A stretch of DNA of 64,000 nucleotides from an uncultured Granulosicoccus sp. (lineage in GTDB: Bacteria > Pseudomonadota > Gammaproteobacteria > Granulosicoccales > Granulosicoccaceae), in assembly GCA_937924505.1 (NCBI GenBank), contig CALDSR010000050.1, positions 1-64,000 on the forward strand. The letters run 5' to 3'. Position numbers and translations under genes: made by a program. Below, in pieces: positions 9,320 through 18,412 of this stretch (position 1 is its first letter; each line of letters begins with the position of its first letter). A model generated the notes under the pieces. It was not told the DNA's origin, searched no databases, and saw only the letters and a list, made by a program, of their open reading frames with translations.

Positions 9320-9784
9320 TTACTTCTTCTTACGACCACGAGACTTCTTTTTGGAAGCTCGCTTCTTGCCAGACGCTTTTTTCTTGCCTCTGGCCTTCTT
9401 CTTGCCGCGGGCTTTTTTCTTACCCCGGGCCTTTTTCTTGCCGCGGGCTTTTTTCTTGCCTCTGGCCTTCTTCTTACCGCGAGCCTTTTTCTTACCTGCG
9501 GCCTTTTTCTTGCCGCGGGCTTTTTTCTTGCCTCTGGCCTTTTTCTTACCCCGGGCTTTCTTCTTACCCGCGGCCTTCTTCTTGGTGGAGCGCTTTTTCT
9601 TGCTAGCGCGCTTTTTACCCGCTGCCTTCTTCTTGGTGGAGCGTTTCTTCTTACTACTCGCTTTTTTCTTACTGCTAGCTTTTTTCTTGCTAGCGCGCTT
9701 CTTCGAAGAGCGCTTTTTACCGCGAGCCTTCTTTTTTCCAGCTTTAGCAGGTTTCGCTGCTGCTGGCTTAGCTATACGAGCCAT
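9320..9784 (-). CDS. Lysine/alanine-rich histone H1-like (AlgP/Hc1-type) protein
   Basis: A 154-aa protein that is roughly half lysine, with Ala, Arg, Ser and Gly making up nearly all the rest. A short head (MARIAKPAAAKPAKAGKKKA) leads into Ser/Thr-Lys blocks (KKKASS, KKKRST) and then twelve hexapeptide units of the form GKKKAR (residues 73-144). There is no folded domain. Such tails bind DNA or RNA non-specifically through charge, as in bacterial histone H1-like proteins (AlgP, Hc1, Hc2), so nucleoid or RNA binding is the likely role. A good Shine-Dalgarno (CAGGAG, about 9792-9797) precedes the ATG, which argues that it is expressed. The opposite strand is also open, but only because the codons are so biased. 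Confidence 0.82.
   Translation of the reverse strand: MARIAKPAAAKPAKAGKKKARGKKRSSKKRASKKKASSKKKASSKKKRSTKKKAAGKKRASKKKRSTKKKAAGKKKARGKKKARGKKKARGKKKAAGKKKARGKKKARGKKKARGKKKARGKKKARGKKKARGKKKASGKKRASKKKSRGRKKK
9353..9568 (-). repeat. 18-bp tandem coding repeat, 12 units (GKKKAR)
   Basis: Twelve consecutive 18-bp units encode GKKKAR with variants GKKKAA, GKKKAS and GKKRAS. The units differ at third positions, so the array has drifted, but copies such as CTTGCCGCGGGCTTTTTT recur. Unit number probably varies between strains by slippage without breaking the frame. Confidence 0.85.
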
Positions 9785-10280
9785 GGTCTAACTCCTGACT
9801 AATTGAGTTGAACAAACTAAAAACGGGAGCCATGACACTGGACTCCTCTGTTCTTGACGATCACGTTGGAGATTCCCTCGATGACCGGTACTGAAGATCC
9901 TGATTTTGCGAAGGCTCAGAATGACTCCCAACCACTTTCACCAAACCGGACCCCTCGCCTGCCTATCAACCAATCACAATGATCGGATCGATAAAACGGG
10001 CCAAACAAAATCGAATTTCAAACTACTCGAAATATAAAATAGCTTGCAAATCGAATGTGCGCATTGTCCACATAGTGCATAACTATTTCAACTGCAAGTT
10101 GTTACGATTTTAAATTAATTTCAATCATCATGCTTGTTTACATGTCCAATGAATCAATTTTTACTTACATTCGTACATTGAACTACACATTCAGCGTCAA
10201 CTATCGCACTTGTCGTGCCGGAATTGTTTAAGACGCCTTACACCTAAATATCGCTATAAAAACCGTTAAAAACAAATACC
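9785..10280. other. Gene-free region, AT-rich in its right half
   Basis: About 496 bp without a credible coding frame. The left part (to about 9960) must hold the promoter of the lysine-rich gene. The right part (about 9990-10280) is markedly AT-rich and leads into the RDD gene. I see no tRNA, terminator or convincing operator here. Confidence 0.6.
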
Positions 10281-10688
10281 ATGCAAAACAGTTCATCCTC
10301 TTTCTCATTGTTATGTCGACGATCGCTCGCGTTTCTTTATGACAGCCTGTTACTCGTATCCGTGTTCTTTCTTGTCACTGCTATCGCTTTATCGATGAAC
10401 GATGGACAAGCAATCGAACATTTTTTGTACAAGTTGTTCCTGTTCGGGATTGGATATTTGTTTTTTGACTGGTTCTGGCGACATGGCGGTCAAACACTTG
10501 GCATGCGTGCCTGGAAACTTCAATTGAAGACAGAAAATGGCAGGAAAATAACCCGTATTCAAACCTTGAATAGATACATTTCAGGGTTTCTACTATTCGG
10601 ATTTACCTTGGTTTTTATTCTATTTTCGACGCGAAATGAAGCACTTCACGACCGTATTTCAAAGTCGTATATTACTTTAAAATCATAG
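10281..10688 (+). CDS. RDD-family membrane protein
   Basis: A small integral membrane protein of 135 aa with the RDD pattern: an Arg in the first helix (RRSLAFLYDSLLL), the family's Asp in that helix (Asp21), GQTLGMRAWKLQL in the middle and LHDRISKSYI at the end. Three hydrophobic segments lie at about residues 15-38, 47-65 and 98-117. Some RDD proteins act as sodium/proton antiporters, but most are uncharacterised. It stands alone between an AT-rich gap and the convergent lptG end. Base composition is richer in A+T than its neighbours. Confidence 0.85.
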   Translation: MQNSSSSFSLLCRRSLAFLYDSLLLVSVFFLVTAIALSMNDGQAIEHFLYKLFLFGIGYLFFDWFWRHGGQTLGMRAWKLQLKTENGRKITRIQTLNRYISGFLLFGFTLVFILFSTRNEALHDRISKSYITLKS

Positions 10689-10740
10689 AGTTAGAGATTA
10701 TATCGAATATTCAACTTATATTTCAGAACACCACCAGTGT

Positions 10741-11865
10741 TCAAGTTGTTCGCAATATTCCCCATATGGCGATCAACAAAAAAACAAGCAATGGCAACAG
10801 CGCACTGATTAAAGGCGACAAACCGTTCGCAAGACCCAGTTGAGTGAGTAATTTGTTCACCAGAACATAGGCAATCCCGAGCATGATGCCGATAAATATC
10901 TTTTGACCGGCACCACCTGCTCGTTGCGATGCAAAGACAAACGGCATCGACAACATCAGCATGACAAGCGTTGCTAATGGACTGGTCACTTTTGTCCAGA
11001 ATGCCAATTCGATTCGCTTGCTATCGAGCTGATTTTCGTTCAAATAACTCACTTGATCATACAAATTTTTTGCTGAAAGACTCTCTGGAGAAATTGAAAG
11101 GCTTTTCAGAACGTTGGCACTGACAAGGCTTGGGATGTCATTTTTTTCACCATCTTCCGACGATGTGACAAAATTTCGACGCGCAAGCGCTTGCCAACTG
11201 ATCTTGTCTATTTGTTCGGTAACAGGCACATCGTTTTCAAAACGAGTCAGCTGAACATCTTCAAGGTGCCAATCGACCTCTTCACGCTGCGCCCTTTTCG
11301 CATGAATGGCTGTTGCGAGTTTTCGTCCCTCAAAATGATGAACATTGATATCGAGTAACGTGAAATCCGGCATGACGGTAGAAATATGCACAAATCTGCC
11401 GGATGACTTGAACCATAAGCCATTTCCACCTTTAACCGACAAACGCCGTTCAAGCGATGTCAAGCGTAGCTCTTCGGCAATCTGTTCTGCACGAGGCATG
11501 ATGGTTTCACCAACAAGCGCTATAAGCAGCATCAACGCAACACCGATGAGGCTCACGGCACGAATTATTCTCCCCGTGGAGACCCCTGCAGCCCGCATGA
11601 CTGTCAGCTCACTATTACTGGCAAGCGCGCCAAGACCGAGCAAACTGCCGAGCAAAACAGCAGGTGCGAACAATAGATACGCCTTTCCTGGCATCGTTAG
11701 AAACACATACTGAGCGGCGGTAATCACGCCGTAATTGCCTTTGCCGACGTCATCAAGCTCGCTGATGAACGCAAATATGCTGGCCAATGCGACCAATGTC
11801 ATCAACACCAGTAAACTTGTTGTCAGGATTGAGCGAGCGATATACCGGTCAAGCGTTAAAAACAT
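10741..11865 (-). CDS. lptG: LPS export permease LptG
   Basis: One of two inner-membrane permeases of the LptB2FG ABC transporter that extracts lipopolysaccharide and passes it to LptC. The ATG at 11865 gives 374 aa starting MFLTLDRYIARSILTTSLLV, the normal LptG/YjgQ start; the open frame extends further upstream into lptF but that part is spurious. Layout is six transmembrane helices with a periplasmic beta-jellyroll between helices 3 and 4 (about residues 120-270). The lptF stop and lptG start overlap in TGATG, so translation is coupled. Confidence 0.92.
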   Translation of the reverse strand: MFLTLDRYIARSILTTSLLVLMTLVALASIFAFISELDDVGKGNYGVITAAQYVFLTMPGKAYLLFAPAVLLGSLLGLGALASNSELTVMRAAGVSTGRIIRAVSLIGVALMLLIALVGETIMPRAEQIAEELRLTSLERRLSVKGGNGLWFKSSGRFVHISTVMPDFTLLDINVHHFEGRKLATAIHAKRAQREEVDWHLEDVQLTRFENDVPVTEQIDKISWQALARRNFVTSSEDGEKNDIPSLVSANVLKSLSISPESLSAKNLYDQVSYLNENQLDSKRIELAFWTKVTSPLATLVMLMLSMPFVFASQRAGGAGQKIFIGIMLGIAYVLVNKLLTQLGLANGLSPLISALLPLLVFLLIAIWGILRTT

Positions 11866-12962
11866 CAGTTGCTCACCTGCCGTTGTGCCAGAAACCATCG
11901 CCAGCCGACGCGACGAATCAACAGCCAGACGATCAACAGGAACACGAGAAAGTGCACCGGCCATAAACCAATCCATGCTGGCATACTGCCTGCGGCGATC
12001 CACTTTCTGGCCAACACCAGGAGATTCGCGTAGGGGATATAGATAAGGATAGCGACAGCAATTTTGCCAAAGCGCCCTTCACGCGGAGACGTATAACTCA
12101 AAGGCACAGCCAATAGCGCCAACAAAAGCGCCGCAAGTGGTATTGATACCCGCCATTGCAACTCCGCCTGATCCGCGGTATCCCCTGTGTTCAGCAACTG
12201 TGAAAAGAGTTTCGCCTTGGTACGTAAACGCGGCTCACTGGATTCTTCCTTGGGCCGGAGCACGCCTTGACGTTTGAATTCAGTAATGGTGTACGCCGCC
12301 TCACCGGGATTCCCGATACTCGTCTGGCCATCGGTAAATATCAGATACTCGTCGCCGGTTTTGTCATCTATCTGGTAGGTCGCCAGTCGCGCCGTGTCGA
12401 TCGCTGGCAACTGGTTTTCCTTCTGCCGACGCATGAACACATCAGTAAATTGCGTGCCGGTCCCATTACTCTCGTGAACAAAAAATACGGTCTCACCATT
12501 GCTGGACTCGATGAACTTGCCAGGCGTCAAGAGGGATAGTGCAGATTGCTCTCGAATAGTTTGCTTGAGTGTCTGTTCATAACGAGCAGCCCATGGCGAA
12601 GCGAATATGGTCAGGGTTGTTATCAGGACCACGCCAATCAGACCGACCACAGCAGTCGGACGTAATAGATCCTTCCAACCGATGCCGCATGCATGCATCA
12701 CGGCCATTTCATTATCGCGATAGAAACGACCGTGGGCGAGCAAAATACCGAGATACAGGCCGAGCGGAATCAACGTCACGAGCAAACTGACCGATTTCAC
12801 CCCCACCAACACCAGCAAGGTGTCAGGCGTAATCGCACCGTCGGTTACGCTGCTCAGACTACGCGCCAGCACATTACCAATCATGATGACCAACAGCACG
12901 ATCAGCACGGCTGCGAAGGTCACCAACATCTCCTTCATAAGGTAACGGTCAAGAATGCGCAC
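11865..12962 (-). CDS. lptF: LPS export permease LptF
   Basis: Partner permease of LptG in the LPS transporter. From the GTG at 12962 the protein is 365 aa and starts VRILDRYLMKEMLVTF, matching the family start and length (366 in E. coli). A longer frame begins at a TTG at 13019 with a fair Shine-Dalgarno (GAAGGA), so the true start is not certain. Six transmembrane helices flank a periplasmic jellyroll domain (about residues 120-260). It is divergent from pepA, as in E. coli and many relatives, with the shared promoters in about 12963-13101. Confidence 0.9.
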   Translation of the reverse strand: MRILDRYLMKEMLVTFAAVLIVLLVIMIGNVLARSLSSVTDGAITPDTLLVLVGVKSVSLLVTLIPLGLYLGILLAHGRFYRDNEMAVMHACGIGWKDLLRPTAVVGLIGVVLITTLTIFASPWAARYEQTLKQTIREQSALSLLTPGKFIESSNGETVFFVHESNGTGTQFTDVFMRRQKENQLPAIDTARLATYQIDDKTGDEYLIFTDGQTSIGNPGEAAYTITEFKRQGVLRPKEESSEPRLRTKAKLFSQLLNTGDTADQAELQWRVSIPLAALLLALLAVPLSYTSPREGRFGKIAVAILIYIPYANLLVLARKWIAAGSMPAWIGLWPVHFLVFLLIVWLLIRRVGWRWFLAQRQVSN

Positions 12963-13101
12963 GAGACACGGTCTTCTAGAAATTCTATGAAACAGCGACA
13001 GTTGTTTGAACGAAAACAACTCGGATCCTTCAATTTAGCATTGGTGACGCTGTCGCACCAGTTCACTACACTGTTCTTCACTGAAACTGGAGCTTGATGT
13101 C

Positions 13102-14595
13102 GTGAAAATCAACGTAGTCAGTCGAGAGCCAACGACTCTCAAAAACGCCTGTCGAATTATCGGTGTCTTCGAGGATGGCAAACTTGTTGGTTCGGCAGCT
13201 GCCATCGACAAGGCCAGTGGTGGCAGTATCCGAAAGCTGATCGATCGTGGCGACTTTGTGGGTGAACTTGGCCAGAACGCTCTGCTGCACGATGTCAAAG
13301 GTGCTAAGACAGAACGGGTGTTACTCGTCGGATTTGGCCGGCGAACAGCTCTGAACCCCAACAAATGGCGAACGGCAGTCGAGGCGATGGCCAAGACCCT
13401 GCTTGACACGAAAGCCTCCTCTGCCCTCACCGACATTCCCTTTGCAGTTGACTGCAAGGGACTCAAGCCATCGGAAGCTTGTGAACAACTGTGCCGACTG
13501 TTGTATGCAGCGAGTTATCGCTTTACCGGGCATTCGCGTCAAAAACAGGCATCGGCTCCAACCTTGGAGCAATTGTCGATAGTCGCGCCGAGCAAACACA
13601 AAAGTTCCGCAGAGCGTTCAGCACTACACGGTCTTGCCACCGCTCAGGGCATGGCTTTGACCCGCGATCTGGGCAACCTTGCCCCGAATATCTGTACACC
13701 TCTTTATCTCGAATCGATTGCCCTGGAACTAGACGCAAAATTTGACAAGATCAACGCGAGCGCACTCAATGAAGATGATATGGCAAAGCTTGGTATGGGT
13801 GCCTTCCTCGCCGTTTCCAACGGTAGCGATCAGCCAGGACGATTGGTGATCATGCAGTATCAAGGCCGTAAAAAATCAGGCAAACCGATCGTGCTCGTAG
13901 GCAAGGGAATCACATTCGATACAGGCGGAATCTCCATAAAACCTTCAGACAGCATGGACGAAATGAAATTCGACATGTGTGGCGCAGCCACCGTTTTTGG
14001 GGTGATGCAAGCTGTCGCAACCCTTGATCTGGATATCAACGTTATAGGCGTGGTAGCGGCGGCCGAAAACATGCCCGACGGCAAGGCCTGTCGTCCCGGC
14101 GATGTCGTCACAACCTTGTCGGGACAAAGCGTGGAAATTCTGAATACCGATGCTGAGGGGCGACTGGTCCTGTGTGACACCTTGACCTACGTGGAGAAAT
14201 TCAAGCCCGCCGTCGTTATCGACATGGCCACCTTGACCGGTGCCTGCATTATCGCTCTCGGGCATGTGGCCAGCGCACTGCTTGGCAATAACGAAAAAAT
14301 TATTCAGGAATTGCTTGGCGCGGGTGAAGCGTCTGGAGATCGTGCCTGGCAATTGCCACTATGGGATGAATATCAACAACAGCTCGATTCCAATTTTGCC
14401 GACATGGGCAACATCGGTGGGCGGCCAGCGGGTACCATCACAGCAGCGTGCTTTCTGTCCCGCTTTGCCGAAAAGTACCCGTGGGCACATCTGGATATCG
14501 CGGGCGTCGCATCGCATTCCGGCAAGGATAAGGGCGCGAGTGGGCGTCCCGTGCCGATGCTGATGCATTTCCTTTGTAAACGAGCTGATAAATGA
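13102..14595 (+). CDS. pepA: Cytosol (leucyl) aminopeptidase PepA
   Basis: Hexameric M17 metallopeptidase, 497 aa, that removes N-terminal residues from peptides and in E. coli also binds DNA as an accessory factor in Xer recombination. The C-terminal catalytic domain has VGKGITFDTGG (metal and catalytic Lys), DMCGAATV and the signature NTDAEGRL at 348-355. The start is GTG at 13102: the nearby ATG at 13097 runs into a stop after one codon. It diverges from lptF and overlaps holC by 4 nt. Confidence 0.95.
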   Translation: MKINVVSREPTTLKNACRIIGVFEDGKLVGSAAAIDKASGGSIRKLIDRGDFVGELGQNALLHDVKGAKTERVLLVGFGRRTALNPNKWRTAVEAMAKTLLDTKASSALTDIPFAVDCKGLKPSEACEQLCRLLYAASYRFTGHSRQKQASAPTLEQLSIVAPSKHKSSAERSALHGLATAQGMALTRDLGNLAPNICTPLYLESIALELDAKFDKINASALNEDDMAKLGMGAFLAVSNGSDQPGRLVIMQYQGRKKSGKPIVLVGKGITFDTGGISIKPSDSMDEMKFDMCGAATVFGVMQAVATLDLDINVIGVVAAAENMPDGKACRPGDVVTTLSGQSVEILNTDAEGRLVLCDTLTYVEKFKPAVVIDMATLTGACIIALGHVASALLGNNEKIIQELLGAGEASGDRAWQLPLWDEYQQQLDSNFADMGNIGGRPAGTITAACFLSRFAEKYPWAHLDIAGVASHSGKDKGASGRPVPMLMHFLCKRADK

Positions 14596-15023
14596 CGCGA
14601 ATCGATTTCTATGTACTGCGCGGCAAGGACCCTGTCGCTCGCTATGAACTGATAGCAAAGCTCAGTGAAAAAGCCGCTGGACGCAAACAGAACGTATTTG
14701 TGTTCAGTGAGGATAAGGATGAACTTGCAAACCTCGACGAGATCTTGTGGAATTTTCGCGCGGTCAGCTTCGTGCCGCATGCACGCATTGATGACCCGGT
14801 GTCGAGCTTGATCGATACCGATCCGGTACAGCTCTCTTCATCCGAGCCTGGATTCGATCGACAGGTCTTGATCAACCTCTCCGCAAAGGTGCCACCGTTT
14901 TTCAGCCGCTTCGAACGAACCCTGGAAGTCGTCAACGATGATCCGAGCGTGCGTGATCCGGGCCGCGACCGCTATCGCTTCTACCAGCAGCGGGGATACC
15001 CGCTGAAGCACCACAAAATGTAG
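14592..15023 (+). CDS. holC: DNA polymerase III chi subunit
   Basis: A 143-aa protein that links the clamp loader of the replicative polymerase to single-strand-binding protein. It begins MTRIDFYVL, has DELANLDEILWNF and ends FYQQRGYPLKHHKM, all typical of HolC. The ATG overlaps the pepA stop (ATGA), and the pepA-holC-valS order is conserved across gammaproteobacteria. Confidence 0.92.
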   Translation: MTRIDFYVLRGKDPVARYELIAKLSEKAAGRKQNVFVFSEDKDELANLDEILWNFRAVSFVPHARIDDPVSSLIDTDPVQLSSSEPGFDRQVLINLSAKVPPFFSRFERTLEVVNDDPSVRDPGRDRYRFYQQRGYPLKHHKM

Positions 15024-15091
15024 CTTCTATACTCTTGTCCATGACGGCGCTTGCAGCGCTTCGACCCTTGCCGTCGTGGGAGACTAATAAG

Positions 15092-15493
15092 ATGAGCTAT
15101 GACGATGAAGATCTACCCGTCCTGAACGACGTGGTCAGAACTGGCAATGAATCGATCATCCAATCAACCCGCCTTGAGCTCGAAGTTGAAGGCGAAATCG
15201 AATCACTGCAAAACGCAACGGTAGAATTCGATCTCCCCGCACATCTGCAACTTGGCGTTCAAGCAGACGAAGCAAGCGACATAACTGACCTCGATATTGC
15301 GAACGCTCCCACGATGGAACTGGGGACCAGTCTTGAAGAAATCGAAGGTGCCTTGATCGCCGATCTCGACGTACAACAGAGCGTCGACGATGAGCTTGAA
15401 TTGCTGATTGACGATATTGTTGACAGACACGTCACAAGTTTGCGCCGCGACTTGCGCGCATTACTCGAAAGAGCAAGTCGCCTGCGACCATAG
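15092..15493 (+). CDS. Acidic hypothetical protein between holC and valS
   Basis: A 133-aa, strongly acidic protein (many Asp and Glu) with a short basic tail (SLRRDLRALLERASRLRP). The open frame extends upstream to 15035, but the ATG at 15092 has GGGAG 9 nt away and a natural start (MSYDDEDLPVLND). No domain is recognised. The C-terminal 45 residues are predicted helical (DELELLIDDIVDRHVTSLRR) and could pair as a short coiled coil. A small gene of unknown function is common at this site between holC and valS, so a tie to translation or replication is possible but unproven. Confidence 0.7.
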   Translation: MSYDDEDLPVLNDVVRTGNESIIQSTRLELEVEGEIESLQNATVEFDLPAHLQLGVQADEASDITDLDIANAPTMELGTSLEEIEGALIADLDVQQSVDDELELLIDDIVDRHVTSLRRDLRALLERASRLRP

Positions 15494-15526
15494 GCAGTTC
15501 CCCGGATAGGCAGTACACTTAGACGT

Positions 15527-18334
15527 ATGGAAAAAACATACGACCCAAGTGCGATAGAAGAGCGCTGGTACAACACCTGGGAAGAGAGTGGCTATTTTGC
15601 TCCCCGTGGTGACGGTGACCCTTACTGCATCATGATCCCGCCACCCAATGTGACGGGGACCTTACATATGGGTCATGCGTTTCAGGACACCATCATGGAC
15701 ACCTTGATTCGCTACCACAGGATGCTTGGCGACAAGACCCTATGGCAACCGGGCTGTGATCATGCCGGTATCGCCACGCAAATGCTGGTGGAACGACAGC
15801 TGAATCGTGAAGGTAAAACACGTCACGATCTCGGTCGTGACGCGTTTATCGAAAAAGTGTGGGAATGGAAGGAAGAATCGGGCGGCACTATCACTCGCCA
15901 GCTACGGCGCCTCGGCGCCTCGCCTGATTGGTCGCGTGAACGCTTTACGATGGATGAAGGCATGTCGGCAGCCGTGTCAGACGTCTTTGTTCGTCTGTTC
16001 AACGAGGGTCTCATCTATCGCGGCAAGCGTCTTGTCAATTGGGATCCGGTTCTGCATACCGCACTGTCTGATCTCGAAGTGCTCAGTGAGGAGGAAAACG
16101 GTTCCCTCTGGCACTTCAAATATCCGCTGAGTGACGGCAGCGGTTCGCTCACCGTCGCGACCACTCGACCAGAAACCATGCTCGGTGACACCGCAGTAGC
16201 GGTACATCCGGATGATGAACGGTTCTCTGCCCTCGTCGGAAACACCATCGACCTGCCACTGGTGGGACGGCAGATTCCTATCGTCGCCGACGACTATGTC
16301 GATCCCGAGTTCGGTTCGGGTTGCGTAAAAATCACCCCCGCCCACGATTTCAATGACTATGCATTGGGTCAGCGACATGATCTGGAAATCATCAACGTAC
16401 TGACCGATGATGCTGCGATGAATGACAACGTGCCGGAGCCCTATCGTGGCCTCGACCGCTACGAGGCGCGCAAACGCGTCGTCGCTGATCTCGACGCACT
16501 TGGTTTTCTTGCCGAAATCAAACCGCACAAGCTCATGGTCCCACGTGGAGACCGTTCAAACGCGGTGGTTGAACCCTATCTGACCGATCAGTGGTACGTC
16601 GATCTGACGCGTGACGTACAGGAAGATGGTCGACCCGGTGGCCACACCGCGATTATCCAGCCGTCGCTGGATGCAGTCGCCAAAGGTGACATCCGCTTCG
16701 TACCAGGGAACTGGAGCCGAACGTACAACCAATGGCTCGAGAATATTGAAGACTGGTGTATCAGTCGTCAGATTTGGTGGGGCCACCGTATACCGGCCTG
16801 GTATGACGACGCCGGCAATGTCTATGTGGGCAAAGACGAACAAGCCGTTCGCGCGCAGCATGACCTGGATGCAAGCACTCGTTTACGCCAGGACGATGAT
16901 GTTCTCGACACATGGTTCTCCTCTGCCCTTTGGCCATTTTCGACCCTTGGCTGGCCGGAGAAAACGGACGCCTTGAAAACCTTTTACCCGGGCTCGGTCC
17001 TGGTCACAGGCTTTGACATCATCTTTTTCTGGGTGGCCCGCATGATCATGTTCGGCACCCGGTTCATGGATGGCGAAGTGCCATTCCGTGATGTATACAT
17101 CCATGGTCTGGTACGGGATGCCAGTGGTCAGAAAATGTCCAAATCCAAGGGCAATGTGCTCGATCCACTCGACATCATTGATGGTATTGAACTCGAAGCA
17201 CTGGTGACAAAACGCACCAGCAATCTGATGCAGGACCACAAGAGCTCTGCAATAGAAAAGCAAACGCGCCAGGAATTCCCGGACGGTATCCCGGGCTATG
17301 GAACCGATGCACTGCGCTTCACCTTTGCGTCTCTGGCCTCCAATGGCCGCGATGTGCGTTTTGACCTGAAACGGGTCGAAGGCTACCGAAATTTCTGCAA
17401 CAAGCTGTACAACGCCACGCGTTATGTACTGATGAACACGCAAGATATCGAGGGCGGATTCAATCCAGATGATGTCCCTGAGCAACGCAACACAGCCGAC
17501 AATTGGATTGTAAGCCGCCTGCAAGAAACCGAAGCGCAAGTCGCTGAACACATTAACGAGTATCGCTTCGACCTCGCTGCCAACGCTTTATACGAATTCA
17601 TCTGGAACGAGTACTGTGATTGGTACGTCGAGCTGGCCAAACCGATTCTCAACGGCGATACCAGTCCGGCACAGAAACAAGCAACACGTGTAACCCTGCT
17701 TAGGGTACTCGAAGCCACGCTCCGCCTCGCGCACCCGATGATGCCGTTCATCACTGAAGAACTCTGGCAGCAAGTAGCACCGCTCGCAGGCAAAAGCGGA
17801 CCAAGCATTTCACTGCAAGCCTACCCCATCAGCGACGCCAGCCGAATTGATCAACAGGCGCTCGATGACATCAATTGGGTCAAGGAAGTGGTTATGGGCG
17901 TGCGGCGTATTCGTTCCGAAATGAACATCAATCCAGGCAAGAAACTGGGCGTACTGGTCGCTGACGCAAGTAAGCTGGATCTTGAACGCCTGAAAAAACA
18001 TGAGTCCCTGCTCACCTCACTGGCGCGGCTGGAATCGATCACAAAGATCGACGGCAACGAAGCGCCTGAATCAGCGATTGCCCTGGTTGATCAGATGCGC
18101 GTTCTGATTCCGATGGCAGGATTGATCGACAAGAATGCAGAACTTGCCCGCCTTGACAAGGAAGTTGATCGACTTGAAAAAGAGGTTACACGCCTGGGCG
18201 CCAAGTTAAGTAACAAGGGATTTACCGACAAAGCCCCTGCAGCGGTTGTAGCGGGTGAGCAAAAGAAGCTCGATGAGGCAAAATCATCGTTAACTCAAAT
18301 GCAGGAACAGAAAGACAAAATTGCAGCGCTTTGA
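15527..18334 (+). CDS. valS: Valyl-tRNA synthetase
   Basis: Class Ia aminoacyl-tRNA synthetase, 935 aa, that charges tRNA-Val. The HIGH motif reads HMGH at 47-50 within [13 protein letters not shown], and the KMSKS loop is at 536-540. The CP1 editing domain lies between about residues 190 and 340. An anticodon-binding domain follows, and a C-terminal coiled coil (about 870-930, [18 protein letters not shown]) is characteristic of ValRS. It is the last gene of the pepA-holC run, with a hairpin downstream. Confidence 0.97.
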   Translation: MEKTYDPSAIEERWYNTWEESGYFAPRGDGDPYCIMIPPPNVTGTLHMGHAFQDTIMDTLIRYHRMLGDKTLWQPGCDHAGIATQMLVERQLNREGKTRHDLGRDAFIEKVWEWKEESGGTITRQLRRLGASPDWSRERFTMDEGMSAAVSDVFVRLFNEGLIYRGKRLVNWDPVLHTALSDLEVLSEEENGSLWHFKYPLSDGSGSLTVATTRPETMLGDTAVAVHPDDERFSALVGNTIDLPLVGRQIPIVADDYVDPEFGSGCVKITPAHDFNDYALGQRHDLEIINVLTDDAAMNDNVPEPYRGLDRYEARKRVVADLDALGFLAEIKPHKLMVPRGDRSNAVVEPYLTDQWYVDLTRDVQEDGRPGGHTAIIQPSLDAVAKGDIRFVPGNWSRTYNQWLENIEDWCISRQIWWGHRIPAWYDDAGNVYVGKDEQAVRAQHDLDASTRLRQDDDVLDTWFSSALWPFSTLGWPEKTDALKTFYPGSVLVTGFDIIFFWVARMIMFGTRFMDGEVPFRDVYIHGLVRDASGQKMSKSKGNVLDPLDIIDGIELEALVTKRTSNLMQDHKSSAIEKQTRQEFPDGIPGYGTDALRFTFASLASNGRDVRFDLKRVEGYRNFCNKLYNATRYVLMNTQDIEGGFNPDDVPEQRNTADNWIVSRLQETEAQVAEHINEYRFDLAANALYEFIWNEYCDWYVELAKPILNGDTSPAQKQATRVTLLRVLEATLRLAHPMMPFITEELWQQVAPLAGKSGPSISLQAYPISDASRIDQQALDDINWVKEVVMGVRRIRSEMNINPGKKLGVLVADASKLDLERLKKHESLLTSLARLESITKIDGNEAPESAIALVDQMRVLIPMAGLIDKNAELARLDKEVDRLEKEVTRLGAKLSNKGFTDKAPAAVVAGEQKKLDEAKSSLTQMQEQKDKIAAL

Positions 18335-18368
18335 TCGAGCAAATTCAAAAAATACAAGCAGGTTCAAG

Positions 18369-18393
18369 CACTCTCTACATAGAGAGTGTTTGA
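18369..18393 (+). terminator. Candidate terminator after valS
   Basis: Perfect 8-bp stem CACTCTCT, loop ACAT, AGAGAGTG, followed by a weak T-rich stretch (TTTGATT). It lies 35 nt past the valS stop and before the convergent MocR gene. Confidence 0.55.
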
Positions 18394-18412
18394 TTGCAAG
18401 GATCGAACAACA

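Noticed and set aside
9351..9791. 146-codon open frame on the plus strand opposite the lysine-rich gene, rich in Phe and Leu
   Set aside because: It is the mirror of the Lys/Ala/Arg codon bias on the minus strand; it has no Shine-Dalgarno or domain, while the minus frame has both a strong ribosome site and a recognisable protein class.
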